This document shows, in pieces, positions 1-10,273 of a DNA stretch of 16,501 nucleotides. Every line of letters begins with the position of its first letter. The first letter of the stretch is position 1. Below the pieces are notes generated by a model. It made no database searches, was not told where the DNA came from, and saw only the letters and a list, made by a program, of their open reading frames with translations. Where the stretch lies: contig JAVBYA010000093.1 in NCBI GenBank assembly GCA_030824295.1, positions 1 to 16,501 on the forward strand, in the 5' to 3' direction. This DNA is from Bacteroidota bacterium (lineage in GTDB: Bacteria > Bacteroidota > Ignavibacteria > UBA10030 > UBA8401). A program made the translations under genes and the position numbers.

Positions 1-144
1 ATAGAGATGGAACGGTGTGATCGTCGTAAGGTATGACCTATAATCAGAGAATATAGTCTGTTTAGCAAAGAATCGCAACGAAACGGGGAAAAAAGATGGA
101 CTTGGGATTTTCCCCATATTTTCGTACTTTTAAGGACATTTTTG

Positions 145-169
145 AATCCCGAGCATTCGGGATTTTTTT
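145..169 (+). terminator. Intrinsic-terminator-like hairpin before tig
   Basis: A perfect 8-bp stem, AATCCCGA (145-152) and TCGGGATT (157-164), has a four-base loop GCAT and runs into seven Ts (163-169). It lies 39 bases before the tig start and can end an upstream transcript or attenuate tig. There is a short T-run on the 5' side too (139-143), but orientation toward tig fits better. Confidence 0.75.
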
Positions 170-193
170 ATCACATCGATCAACAGACCAAGC

Positions 194-199
194 AAGGAG
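194..199 (+). promoter_or_regulatory. Shine-Dalgarno site that sets the tig start
   Basis: AAGGAG is placed eight bases before GTG 208. This site argues for GTG 208 over the in-frame TTG at 142, which lies inside the terminator-like hairpin, and over GTG 199, which overlaps the Shine-Dalgarno site itself. Confidence 0.8.
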
Positions 200-207
200 T
201 GCTGCAC

Positions 208-1479
208 GTGGAAGTAACCGTCAATAATGTGAACGACTGTGTCCGGGAAATGACCGTCACGATGTCCCAGGAAGAACTGGCCCCCCATTTCGAAAAGGCC
301 TACAAAGAGGCTGCCCCCGCACTGGAGATCAAGGGATTCCGCAAAGGCAAAGTGCCGATGCATATGGTCAAGAAGATGTTCGGACCGAGCATCGAGTACC
401 AGGCAGTGGAAGAGATCACGAATGATGTCTTCCGCACGGAGATGGAATCGCGCAATCTGAACCCGCTCGGCACTCCCCAGATCAACAAGATCGATTTCAA
501 ACCTGGAACTCCCCTCACCTTCATGGTGACCTTCGAGGTCCGGCCGGAGTTCGAACTGAAGGATTACAAAGGGATCGCACTCGAGCGCTATACGCACAAA
601 GCAACCGAGACAGAACTGGAAAGCGAAGTCGAACGGCTGCAGCAGATCAACTCCACCATGGAAGAAGCGGAGAAAGTGGACAGCGATTTCTTCGTGGTCA
701 CCGTTGATATGGTGGACCTGGATGCCGGCGGACACGGCCGTGAAGGGATGAAGATCTATCTGCGCGAGAAATCGACCGAAAAAGAGATCAAAGAAGCACT
801 GCAGGGAACGTCGGTCGGCGATGTGAAGGAAGTGAAATTCAGCCATCAGCATGGCGACCATGCCCATGATGTGCACCTGAAACTGACCGTGAAGAAGATC
901 GAGAAGGTCATGCTGCCGCCAATGGACGATGCCCTCGCCCAGAAGGTGAGCAACGGCAAGTTCCAGACCGCCGAAGAACTGAAGCAGAACATCAAGAAGG
1001 ACCTGGAGGAATTCTGGAAGGAACGGAGTGAACGCCGTTTTGAAAGCGACCTGCTGAACGCCATCGTGAAGCAGTACGAGTTCACGGTGCCGGAAGCGCT
1101 CATCCAGAACGTCACCGACACCTTCATCGAGGATGCGAAGAACCAGCAGCCCAACAAACAGCTGCCGAAAGGATTCAACGAGAAGGCGTACCGCGAACAG
1201 GCCCGCGAAACGGCCGTCTGGCAGTCCAAATGGCTGCTCGTCAAGGAACAGTTCATCGCGAATGAGAAGATCGAGATCTCCGATGCCGAGATCGAGAAGA
1301 TCGCAGCCGAGGAATCCGCAAAACTCAACATCGACAAAGAACGCCTTGTGAACTTCTATAAGAGCTCGGAAAACGCACTGGAACGTCTGAAATACAATCG
1401 TCTTATTGATATTCTCAAACAAAATGTTAAGATTACGGACGTTGAGACCGACGATTACAGTAAATTTGCCGCACAGTAA
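208..1479 (+). CDS. tig: Trigger factor, ribosome-associated chaperone
   Basis: Trigger factor binds at the ribosome exit tunnel and shields nascent chains in the cytoplasm. The protein is 423 aa from the GTG start chosen by the AAGGAG at 194-199, a normal length for the family. The ribosome-binding loop is intact as GFRKGKVP at residues 43-50. Residues about 1-125 form the N-terminal domain, about 155-235 occupy the place of the FKBP-type PPIase domain, and about 240-423 are the helical C-terminal chaperone arms. The PPIase region does not show the familiar FKBP-like motifs and carries a histidine-rich segment (H213, H215, H218, H220, H223), so isomerase activity is doubtful; this is read by eye. 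It is first in a tig-clpP-clpX operon, the common order, with a 78-nt gap to clpP. Confidence 0.95.
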   Translation: MEVTVNNVNDCVREMTVTMSQEELAPHFEKAYKEAAPALEIKGFRKGKVPMHMVKKMFGPSIEYQAVEEITNDVFRTEMESRNLNPLGTPQINKIDFKPGTPLTFMVTFEVRPEFELKDYKGIALERYTHKATETELESEVERLQQINSTMEEAEKVDSDFFVVTVDMVDLDAGGHGREGMKIYLREKSTEKEIKEALQGTSVGDVKEVKFSHQHGDHAHDVHLKLTVKKIEKVMLPPMDDALAQKVSNGKFQTAEELKQNIKKDLEEFWKERSERRFESDLLNAIVKQYEFTVPEALIQNVTDTFIEDAKNQQPNKQLPKGFNEKAYREQARETAVWQSKWLLVKEQFIANEKIEISDAEIEKIAAEESAKLNIDKERLVNFYKSSENALERLKYNRLIDILKQNVKITDVETDDYSKFAAQ

Positions 1480-1516
1480 CGGATGAACGGCGGGAAATAT
1501 TTTCCCCTCTCATCCG
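1480..1516 (+). other. Stem-loop in the tig-clpP gap
   Basis: An outer 7-bp stem, CGGATGA (1480-1486) with TCATCCG (1510-1516), encloses an inner 6-bp stem, GGGAAA (1492-1497) with TTTCCC (1501-1506). It begins on the base after the tig stop codon. No T-run follows, so it is more likely a 3'-end stabiliser or processing site than a strong terminator. clpP follows 41 bases later. Confidence 0.55.
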
Positions 1517-1557
1517 TCTAATGGTATGCCGACAAATTTATCATCATAAGGAGCCGT

Positions 1558-2208
1558 ATGATCATCAAGAATCAGATCCAGACGAAACCGTACGAACTGT
1601 ACAACCAGCTTGTCCCGATGGTCGTGGAACAGACCAGCCGCGGCGAACGCGCATACGATATCTTCTCGCGCCTGCTGAAGGAACGCATCGTGTTCATCGG
1701 TACTGCCATCGACGATTACGTGGCATCCTTGGCCATCGCACAGATGCTGCATCTGGAAGCGGAAGACCCGGATAAGGACATCTCCATCTATATCAACTCC
1801 CCCGGAGGTTCTGTCACCGCCGGTCTCGGCATCTACGATACCATGCAGATCATCCGTCCGCAGGTCTCCACCATCTGCGTCGGCATGGCCGCCAGCATGG
1901 GCGCCATCCTTCTGCTGGCAGGTGAGAAAGGCAAGCGTCAGGCACTGCCGAACGCCCGCGTGATGATCCATCAGCCGTGGGGCGGCGTGCAGGGAACGGC
2001 TTCCGACATCAGCATCCAGGCGGAAGAGATCCTCAAGACCAAGAAGCGCCTCAATGAGATCATCTCGCAACATACCGGTAAACCGATCTCTGAAGTAGAG
2101 AAGGACACGGACCGCGACAATTACATGTCCTCACAGCAGGCGATGGAATACGGCCTGATCGACAAAGTGCTGACCAAACGGACCGGCGAAGCAAAAAAAG
2201 AGAAGTGA
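1558..2208 (+). CDS. clpP: ATP-dependent Clp protease proteolytic subunit
   Basis: ClpP is the tetradecameric serine-peptidase chamber that degrades proteins fed by ClpX. The protein is 216 aa. The catalytic triad is visible: S113 in GMAASMGA, H138 in MIHQPWGG and D187 in the DTDRD segment. The oxyanion/strand motif SPGGSV is at 81-86. The mature N-terminal region starts around the AYDIFSRLL segment (residues 32-40), so a short propeptide is likely removed. ATG 1558 is preceded by AAGGAG at 1548-1553 with a short 4-nt spacer. clpX starts 4 nt after its stop codon, so the two are co-transcribed and probably translationally coupled. Confidence 0.97.
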   Translation: MIIKNQIQTKPYELYNQLVPMVVEQTSRGERAYDIFSRLLKERIVFIGTAIDDYVASLAIAQMLHLEAEDPDKDISIYINSPGGSVTAGLGIYDTMQIIRPQVSTICVGMAASMGAILLLAGEKGKRQALPNARVMIHQPWGGVQGTASDISIQAEEILKTKKRLNEIISQHTGKPISEVEKDTDRDNYMSSQQAMEYGLIDKVLTKRTGEAKKEK

Positions 2209-2212
2209 ACCG

Positions 2213-3469
2213 ATGAGCAAACAAAAGAGCGAAGATAAGGTACGCTGTTCCTTCTGCGGCCGCAGGCCGGAAGAGGTCACCAGCATCATCGCGGGTCCGG
2301 ATGTGTACATCTGCGACATGTGCGTCTCCACGTCCATGGACATCATCCGGAACAACCTCACCTCCGCCCGCACCAAACGGATCAAGAACAAGGGGCTCCT
2401 CACGCCGATGCAGATCAAGTCCGCTCTGGACGAGTATGTGATCGGTCAGGACCAGGCGAAGAAGACCCTCGCGGTTGCCGTGTACAATCACTACAAGCGC
2501 ATCGACACGCAGGACCAGTTCGCCGATCCGGAGAATGTGGAGATCGAGAAGAGCAACATTCTTCTCATCGGCTCCACCGGTACCGGGAAGACGCTCCTGG
2601 CGCAGACACTCGCGCGCATCCTGGACGTTCCGTTCGCCATTGCGGATGCCACCACACTCACCGAAGCGGGCTACGTCGGCGATGATGTGGAGACCGTGCT
2701 GGTCCATCTGCTGCAGAACGCCGAATACAATGTGGAACGGGCCGAACGCGGTATCGTCTACATCGACGAGATAGACAAGATCGCACGGAAGAGCGACAGC
2801 GCTTCCATCACGCGCGACGTGTCCGGCGAAGGTGTCCAGCAGGCGCTGCTCAAGATCCTCGAAGGGACCGTGGCGGGTGTTCCTCCCAAAGGGGGACGCA
2901 AGCATCCGGAACAGAGTCTCATCAATCTGAACACCAAGAACATCCTCTTCATCTGCGGCGGTGCGTTCGAAGGGCTGGAGAAGATCGTCTCGCGCCGCGT
3001 GCACAAGAATGCGCTCGGCTTCGGTGCGGAGATCAAAAGCAAGAAGGAACAGAACACCGATTTCTATGTGCAGATGGCGGAACCGGATGATCTGTTGAAG
3101 TTCGGACTCATCCCCGAGTTCATCGGCCGACTGCCGATGCTCACCACGCTGCATTCACTGGATGAAGCGGCGCTGATGAACATCCTCACCGAACCGCGCA
3201 ACGCCATTGTGAAACAGTTCAAGAAGCTCTTCAAGTATGAAGGGGTCGAGCTGGATTTCGAGGAAGCAGCGCTGAAACAGGTCGTCTCCAAAGCGATGTC
3301 CCGCGGTACCGGCGCCCGCGCACTGCGTTCTGTGGTGGAAGAGATCATGCGGGACATCATGTATGAACTGCCGTCCAAGACGAATGTCACGAAATGCGTC
3401 GTGACCAAAGAGACGGTGGAAAAGAAGAAGGAACCGATCTACGTTCTGGAAGAGCGGAAGTCGGCGTAA
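2213..3469 (+). CDS. clpX: Clp protease ATP-binding unfoldase ClpX
   Basis: ClpX is the hexameric AAA+ unfoldase that recognises substrates and threads them into ClpP. The protein is 418 aa, the usual size. The N-terminal zinc-binding domain has C12, C15, C34 and C37. Walker A is GSTGTGKT (120-127), the pore loop is GYVG (153-156) and Walker B is IVYIDE (181-186). The ClpP-docking loop is present as LGF within NALGFGAE (about residues 262-269). The arginine-finger segment EFIGRLP and the sensor-2 segment GARALR are also present. Start ATG 2213 has only a weak purine-rich upstream stretch, consistent with coupling to clpP. It is the last gene of the operon and is followed by a strong terminator. 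Confidence 0.97.
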   Translation: MSKQKSEDKVRCSFCGRRPEEVTSIIAGPDVYICDMCVSTSMDIIRNNLTSARTKRIKNKGLLTPMQIKSALDEYVIGQDQAKKTLAVAVYNHYKRIDTQDQFADPENVEIEKSNILLIGSTGTGKTLLAQTLARILDVPFAIADATTLTEAGYVGDDVETVLVHLLQNAEYNVERAERGIVYIDEIDKIARKSDSASITRDVSGEGVQQALLKILEGTVAGVPPKGGRKHPEQSLINLNTKNILFICGGAFEGLEKIVSRRVHKNALGFGAEIKSKKEQNTDFYVQMAEPDDLLKFGLIPEFIGRLPMLTTLHSLDEAALMNILTEPRNAIVKQFKKLFKYEGVELDFEEAALKQVVSKAMSRGTGARALRSVVEEIMRDIMYELPSKTNVTKCVVTKETVEKKKEPIYVLEERKSA

Positions 3470-3487
3470 GGCGTCGTATGATAGGAA

Positions 3488-3520
3488 TAAAAAAAGGGCT
3501 CAGATGAGCCCTTTTTTTTA
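3488..3520 (+). terminator. Intrinsic terminator of the tig-clpP-clpX operon
   Basis: Stem GGGCTC (3496-3501) pairs with GAGCCC (3506-3511) around loop AGAT. The A-run before the stem (3489-3495) pairs with the T-run after it (3512-3519). It lies about 20 nt after the clpX stop. The symmetric A and T runs could let it work on the minus strand as well. Confidence 0.93.
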
Positions 3521-3552
3521 TTACCCTCGCCAGGTATCCAGCCTCATATGTT

Positions 3553-3681
3553 GAATGATTCTCCTGAATCGTTCCTGCAGTTCTTCTTCGTATGTTGAAC
3601 GACTCTCCAGAGTCGTTCTATACGTTTTTCCTCTCCCAAGAAACGAATCTGGAGATTCGTTTAACTTTTCTGTTCACCAAC
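3553..3681. repeat. REP-like palindrome cluster, tandem copy 1
   Basis: Three palindromes are spaced by about 22 bp. Palindrome C (3553-3574, imperfect) has arms GAATGATTCT and TGAATCGTTC around CC. Palindrome A (3597-3618, perfect) has arms GAACGACTCT and AGAGTCGTTC around CC. Palindrome B (3641-3662, perfect) has arms AAACGAATCT and AGATTCGTTT around GG, so it is the same design in the opposite orientation. Positions 3566-3681 recur at 3688-3803 with three mismatches in 116 bp. The cluster lies 3' of the RAYT gene, in the clpX/RAYT convergent gap. Confidence 0.9.
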
Positions 3682-3683
3682 AA

Positions 3684-3803
3684 TCCAGAATCGTTCCTGC
3701 AGTTCTTCATCGTATGTTGAACGACTCTCCAGAGTCGTTCTATACGTTTTTCCTCTTCCTAGAAACGAATCTGGAGATTCGTTTAACTTTTCTGTTCACC
3801 AAC
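3684..3803. repeat. REP-like palindrome cluster, tandem copy 2
   Basis: This is the second copy of the 122-bp period. It starts with only the right half of palindrome C (CCAGAATCGTTC, 3685-3696), then perfect palindrome A (3719-3740) and perfect palindrome B (3763-3784). Differences from copy 1 are at 3709, 3757 and 3760, all outside the palindromes. Near-identity suggests a recent duplication. The remaining gap, 3804-3861, shows nothing recognisable. Confidence 0.9.
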
Positions 3804-3861
3804 GCTCCAAATACGATTTCTATGTTCATTCCAAACATATGACCTGGAACATTATCACGAC

Positions 3862-4503
3862 TTAAAGATAAAAACTCCGATAGTCTTCCTTTAGATATGT
3901 ATACTTCCACTCCTGCCATTCTTTGCATAAACCCGCTTTCACAGGATTGTACAGTATGTAGCGAATTGTATTTTCCGATTCCTGCTCATCCCGCACGACA
4001 TGATCGTAACTTTCATATTGCCAAAATTGTTCACCGGTCCTATCGAGCAGTTGGTTCGATTTTCGGGCAGTGTACTTTTTTATGGACTGCAGGATCTCTT
4101 CGATCCTTCTGCCGGAAATGTCGAAAGAATGGTCCACCAGCATATGCACATGATTGGACATCACTGTGCAACACAACAGATCATACGATGTGCCACCATA
4201 GTATCGAAGAGCTTCAATGACACAATCAGCGATCTCTGTTCGTTCAAGCCATCTGTCGCCGACGCTGGACTCATCCAATAATTGATCGAATTTCTCAAAA
4301 TAGGCTCGCTGCCGCTCACTCATGGCATCATTGGAAGTATGATGTTCATACTTTAATGAATCATCGTATTCTGCACGGAGTCGTTCGACTACTTCATTGG
4401 GTAAACTGTTCGCCAATCGGAAGGTAATGAAATAGCGTGCCTGAGAAAGGTGAATGTGCGGGAGGTTTCTGCGGTAGTACGATTTGAATGAAGGTTGGGT
4501 CAT
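3862..4503 (-). CDS. REP-associated tyrosine transposase (RAYT, IS200-like Y1 family)
   Basis: RAYTs are single-domain HUH-type endonucleases related to IS200/IS605 TnpA that nick and join REP palindromes. The protein is 213 aa. The HUH metal motif is NHVHMLV with H118 and H120. The likely nucleophile is Y144 in SIKKYTARKSN, although Y166 in the FWQYESYDH block cannot be excluded. The family-typical ending YILYNPVKAGL is at about 182-192. ATG 4503 has GAGG nine bases upstream (4513-4516). The frame is intact with no stops. Flanking REP-like palindromes on both sides (3553-3803 and 4589-4610) support the RAYT assignment over a plain IS200 transposase. It is probably a domesticated single-copy gene, but the recent REP duplication hints at activity. 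Confidence 0.9.
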   Translation of the reverse strand: MTQPSFKSYYRRNLPHIHLSQARYFITFRLANSLPNEVVERLRAEYDDSLKYEHHTSNDAMSERQRAYFEKFDQLLDESSVGDRWLERTEIADCVIEALRYYGGTSYDLLCCTVMSNHVHMLVDHSFDISGRRIEEILQSIKKYTARKSNQLLDRTGEQFWQYESYDHVVRDEQESENTIRYILYNPVKAGLCKEWQEWKYTYLKEDYRSFYL

Positions 4504-4552
4504 TGAATTCTACCTCACAAATTTCTCAACAATATTTCTTTTTTTACAAAAT

Positions 4553-4610
4553 TATCAGAGTCGCTTTGTACGAATTAAGAAACCCAGGAAACGAATCTGG
4601 AGATTCGTTT
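4553..4610. repeat. REP-like site upstream of the RAYT gene
   Basis: A perfect third copy of palindrome B is at 4589-4610 (arms AAACGAATCT and AGATTCGTTT around GG). It is preceded by a degraded half of palindrome A (CAGAGTCG, 4556-4563) and a diverged version of the linker. The order, half A then B, matches the clusters on the other side of the gene, so the RAYT gene is bracketed by the same repeat family. Confidence 0.8.
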
Positions 4611-4638
4611 AACATTTCTTATCACGGGCTCTGCAGCG

Positions 4639-5358
4639 TCACTCGTTCCCCACTACCCAGCTCACGGCGATCACCGCCGCTGTTTCGGTCCGCAGCCGGC
4701 GGCGTCCCAGCGACACCTGCGTGAACTGCGCCTTCTCTGCTTTCTCCACTTCCTCATCCGTGAATCCCCCCTCCGGTCCGATCAGGATCATTGCTGTCCG
4801 CGGCGGTTTCCGGTGCTTCAGCGCTTCGGCGATGAAGAGGATGTGATCGGTCCGTTCATACGGGATCAGTTTCATATCATACTCTGCCGCTCCGGCGATC
4901 ACCTCGTCGAGTCCGGCGGGCGGTGCGATACGCGGAAGGATGCATCGTCCCGACTGCTTCATCGCAGCGAGCGCGATATTGTTCCAGCGTTCCTCCTTCG
5001 GCGACCGCGCAATGGTCCGCTCGGTCTGCAGCGGAATGATGGTCCGCACGCCGAGTTCCGTCGCCTTCTCGATGATCCAGTCCATGCGGGAGGGGTTCTT
5101 CAGCTGTGCGACCGCCAGGGTGACGTTGATATCCGGTTCATGCAGATGGTGATGTTCGAACTGGATCTCGCATTCGATCATCTCCGGAGCCACAAGACGG
5201 ATCACAACTTCATACGCCTTACCGGCACCGTCCACGACCCAAATGATATCCCCCGGCTGTTTCCGCAGGACCTTGGAGATATGACGCGCCTCTTCCCCTT
5301 CGATGGCGATATGATGATCGATGATATATTCGGATGGAACGTAGAAGAATTCGCTCAT
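4639..5358 (-). CDS. rsmE: 16S rRNA (uracil(1498)-N(3))-methyltransferase RsmE
   Basis: RsmE methylates N3 of U1498 in the 30S decoding region using S-adenosylmethionine and belongs to the SPOUT (knotted) methyltransferases. The protein is 239 aa, normal length. An N-terminal PUA-like RNA-binding part covers about 1-70, with the HISKVLR segment at 26-32. The SPOUT knot is marked by GPEGGF (194-199) and LRTETA (222-227), which form the cofactor pocket. ATG 5358 has no visible Shine-Dalgarno site. The gene is the last of the minus-strand run before the REP island, 125 nt downstream of the Omp85-like gene, with an octamer repeat element in that gap. Confidence 0.95.
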   Translation of the reverse strand: MSEFFYVPSEYIIDHHIAIEGEEARHISKVLRKQPGDIIWVVDGAGKAYEVVIRLVAPEMIECEIQFEHHHLHEPDINVTLAVAQLKNPSRMDWIIEKATELGVRTIIPLQTERTIARSPKEERWNNIALAAMKQSGRCILPRIAPPAGLDEVIAGAAEYDMKLIPYERTDHILFIAEALKHRKPPRTAMILIGPEGGFTDEEVEKAEKAQFTQVSLGRRRLRTETAAVIAVSWVVGNE

Positions 5359-5364
5359 AGAAAA

Positions 5365-5461
5365 AGTAGTTGAGTAAAATAGTATCTGAGTCGATGAGTA
5401 TATGAGTCGGTGAGAGGTAGAGAAAAACGCTGTGTCTCAACTACTCATATACTCAAATACT
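5365..5461. repeat. Inverted octamer-array element, consensus AGTNNNTG
   Basis: The left arm (5365-5412) is six back-to-back 8-bp words fitting AGTNNNTG, with one exception ending in AT. The right arm (5438-5461) is three such words on the opposite strand. AGTAGTTG and AGTATATG occur in both arms. The spacer is 25 nt. The element fills most of the gap between the Omp85-like gene and rsmE and could fold into a long imperfect hairpin. Confidence 0.85.
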
Positions 5462-5483
5462 TTTAAACATTCTTCATCGAATC

Positions 5484-6812
5484 CTACAAGGCCGCCCCTA
5501 AATCTAGAATAATTTCTCCTTTGGAGAAAGAACTGCCGTACGGAACGGCAAACTCGATCCTTCCTACCGCACTGTAGCCGAGCAGCAGATGGAACCCTGC
5601 ACCGTAGCCTGTGTAGAACCTGTTCAGCGCCGTCGGTTCCGTGCGGTGCCAGGTGTTGCCGGCATCGGCAAAGAGCGCGAAATTCAGCGCATACCGCATA
5701 TCCTTGAACTGTTCGAAGGGGATCCGTTCGAACCGAACATACCGCGGTGTGATGATCGGGACATGTGCTTCCAGGACCGCGCCTGCGATATGCTCCCCTT
5801 CCAGGATCGTACTGAAGTGTCCGCGGATGCGTTCGCTGTACCCGAAGAAGGTATGACCGTAGTTCGGTACGGTGCCGCCGTACGCGAAATTGCCGAACAC
5901 TCGTCCGGCCACAGTGAACTCCTCGCGTACCGGCACGAATGTGCGCAAGTCGAACGAGTACCGCTGATAATCCACATCCTTCTCGAACAAGCCGTATTTG
6001 GAGACGCCGACACTGACGAGCGACCCGAGTTTCGCATACTCTTTCAGGTCCCGCGAATCATAGATGTACGCCGAATGCAGGGAATAGAATTCGTCGCGTC
6101 CGCCGGACGAGAGTGTCCGTCCGGTCCGATTATCCGATACGGCAAGATTCAGGAACTCACCCTTCATCGTGATGAGAGTGAAGAGCGAGAAGCGCCGGCC
6201 GATGGTGATCTCCGCGCCGGACCGTCGTTCATCGAAGTTCGGAGCGCCGGCGAGCGATACAAGACTGCGGTTCCGCTGTTCCGTGTAATAAGCGCGGAAG
6301 GAGAAGAAGATGCGGTTCACCGGATCGATCTGGGGGTTGACATAATTGATGGAGACGAACGGATCATAACCGATGGCGAATGCGCCGTACAGCTGCACAT
6401 TGTCCCCCGCCACATTGTTGTGCGCAAGTCCGGCGCCGTAATAGAGTTTGGTGAAATCGCGGTCCTTGATCCCCAGCACCGGGAACGGATAGAAATACCA
6501 CCGCTCAGTGACCAGGACGGACAGTGTGGCGAGACCGCCGGAATCCGGCAGCACGTCGATGTGCACTTTGGTGAACAGACGAAGACTATAGATGCGGTTG
6601 ATGTCGTAATGCAGGTCGTTGTAGGTGATGAGTGCGCCCGGCTTCAGGCTCATCTCCTGCTCGATGATATAGTATTTGGTCACTTCATTGCCGATATAAA
6701 TGACCTGACCTACCCGGTATGTGGAGTCCGGAAAGGAGAACTGCGGCACAGTGATCTCCTGAGCGGAGAGCACCGCGGCAATGAACATCACAAGGAATAT
6801 CGGTCGGAGCAT
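5484..6812 (-). CDS. Omp85/BamA-family outer-membrane barrel protein with one POTRA domain
   Basis: The protein is 442 aa, probably an outer-membrane beta-barrel of the surface-antigen D15/Omp85 superfamily; substrate and partners are unknown. An N-terminal signal peptide is visible (hydrophobic residues 4-17, likely cut after LSA). One POTRA-like domain occupies about 33-105 (from the YIGNEVTKYYI strand to LFTKVHIDVLPD). The rest alternates aromatic and polar residues like barrel strands. The lid-loop motif (V/I)RG appears as SERIRGHF late in the barrel. It is shorter than BamA, which usually has five POTRAs, so it is not the main assembly factor. It has no Shine-Dalgarno site and starts just past the terminator of the upstream CoA-binding gene. 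A TamA-like or patatin-type translocator relation is possible. Confidence 0.75.
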   Translation of the reverse strand: MLRPIFLVMFIAAVLSAQEITVPQFSFPDSTYRVGQVIYIGNEVTKYYIIEQEMSLKPGALITYNDLHYDINRIYSLRLFTKVHIDVLPDSGGLATLSVLVTERWYFYPFPVLGIKDRDFTKLYYGAGLAHNNVAGDNVQLYGAFAIGYDPFVSINYVNPQIDPVNRIFFSFRAYYTEQRNRSLVSLAGAPNFDERRSGAEITIGRRFSLFTLITMKGEFLNLAVSDNRTGRTLSSGGRDEFYSLHSAYIYDSRDLKEYAKLGSLVSVGVSKYGLFEKDVDYQRYSFDLRTFVPVREEFTVAGRVFGNFAYGGTVPNYGHTFFGYSERIRGHFSTILEGEHIAGAVLEAHVPIITPRYVRFERIPFEQFKDMRYALNFALFADAGNTWHRTEPTALNRFYTGYGAGFHLLLGYSAVGRIEFAVPYGSSFSKGEIILDLGAAL

Positions 6813-6832
6813 CGTTTCAATATAGTGAAAAT

Positions 6833-6859
6833 AAAAAGGCAGAACATCGGTTCTGCCTT
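6833..6859 (-). terminator. Intrinsic terminator after the CoA-binding protein gene
   Basis: A perfect 10-bp stem, AAGGCAGAAC (6836-6845) with GTTCTGCCTT (6850-6859), has loop ATCG. Read on the minus strand it ends in TTTTTATTTT. It lies 21 nt after the minus-strand stop codon at 6881 and separates that gene from the Omp85-like gene. Confidence 0.9.
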
Positions 6860-6880
6860 GGAGAAGATCATCGTTCCCGG

Positions 6881-7288
6881 TCAGCGGACGAGTGCCCGGT
6901 GTTCCACCGCTATGCAGAGGTCCATCACCACGCTCAGTCCCGCCTGTTCCGCCTTCGCCGCTGCTTCGGGATTGACCACATTCAGCTGCATCCAGACCGA
7001 CTTAGCGCCGACACTGATCGCTTCCTCGATCACCGGCATCACCTCGTCCGGATTCCGGAAGATATCAACGATATCGATCGGACCGGGAATGGATTTCAAG
7101 TCCGGATAACATTTCATCCCGAGCACTTCCGGATACATGGGATTCACCGGATAGACCGTGTAGCCTTTGTTCTGCAGAAACTGCGCAATGGCACCGCTGT
7201 CCCGCCACGGTTTCGGCGAGGCCCCAACTACCGCTATTGTTCTTGAGTTTATCAGTAAAGAACGTATGTCGTCGTCGGATGTGAGCAT
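6881..7288 (-). CDS. CoA-binding domain protein (YccU-like, CoA_binding_2)
   Basis: A small cytoplasmic Rossmann-fold protein of 135 aa related to the CoA-binding domain of succinyl-CoA synthetase; its physiological role is not known. The nucleotide-binding motif is VGASPKPWRDSG (21-32) after the first strand TIAVVGAS. The family-typical ending appears as MDLCIAVEHRAL (122-133). I take ATG 7288 as start because the longer frame begins with TTG at 7315 inside a repeat array and would add a low-complexity IFFFF segment. No Shine-Dalgarno site is visible; the upstream bases are a T-rich tract. It is followed by a strong terminator and lies downstream of gcvP on the same strand, with no known functional link. 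Confidence 0.88.
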   Translation of the reverse strand: MLTSDDDIRSLLINSRTIAVVGASPKPWRDSGAIAQFLQNKGYTVYPVNPMYPEVLGMKCYPDLKSIPGPIDIVDIFRNPDEVMPVIEEAISVGAKSVWMQLNVVNPEAAAKAEQAGLSVVMDLCIAVEHRALVR

Positions 7289-7306
7289 AAAAAAGAAAAA
7301 TATATG

Positions 7307-7373
7307 TGATTGCAAAATTGCATCATTACAGGATTACAATATTGCAATGATGTAATCTTGTAATTTTGTATCG

Positions 7374-7374
<1 letters not shown>
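7307..7374. repeat. Symmetric inverted octamer element, 4 + 4 words
   Basis: The left arm (7307-7338) is exactly four 8-bp words of form NNATTRCA. A 4-nt spacer ATAT follows. The right arm (7343-7374) is four words of the inverted form TGYAATNN, the last one degenerate. The 68-bp element fills the gap between the gcvP stop and the CoA-binding gene start. Its outermost base touches the gcvP stop codon. Confidence 0.9.
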
Positions 7375-10253
<2,879 letters not shown>

Positions 10254-10273
10254 GGTAGTGTAAGAGTAGTGGA

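Larger units (their letters stand above)
1..207 (+). other. Gene-free structured leader upstream of tig
   Basis: No credible reading frame crosses this stretch; stops occur in all three plus frames within the first 36 bases. It contains an 8-bp inverted repeat, GGGGAAAA (85-92) with TTTTCCCC (108-115), followed by a terminator-like hairpin at 145-169. A TATAAT-like hexamer is at 40-45 but has no convincing -35 partner, so no promoter is called. The stretch is either the tail of an upstream transcript plus the tig promoter region, or a regulatory tig leader (see findings). Confidence 0.5.

Noticed and set aside
142..207. Longer tig start at TTG 142
   Set aside because: It would begin inside the terminator-like hairpin and add 22 non-family residues; AAGGAG at 194-199 points to GTG 208.
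130..1422. 430-codon minus-strand frame opposite tig
   Set aside because: Antisense shadow of trigger factor with no domain or ribosome site.
3555..3842. 95-codon plus-strand frame in the REP cluster
   Set aside because: It is made of the tandem palindromes themselves; its internal protein repeats simply reflect the 122-bp duplication.
5365..5461. CRISPR-like array
   Set aside because: The units are 8 bp and contiguous with no spacers; no cas genes are nearby.
5589..7109. 506-codon plus-strand frame opposite the Omp85-like and CoA-binding genes
   Set aside because: It crosses two well-supported genes and a terminator, with antisense-type composition and no motif.
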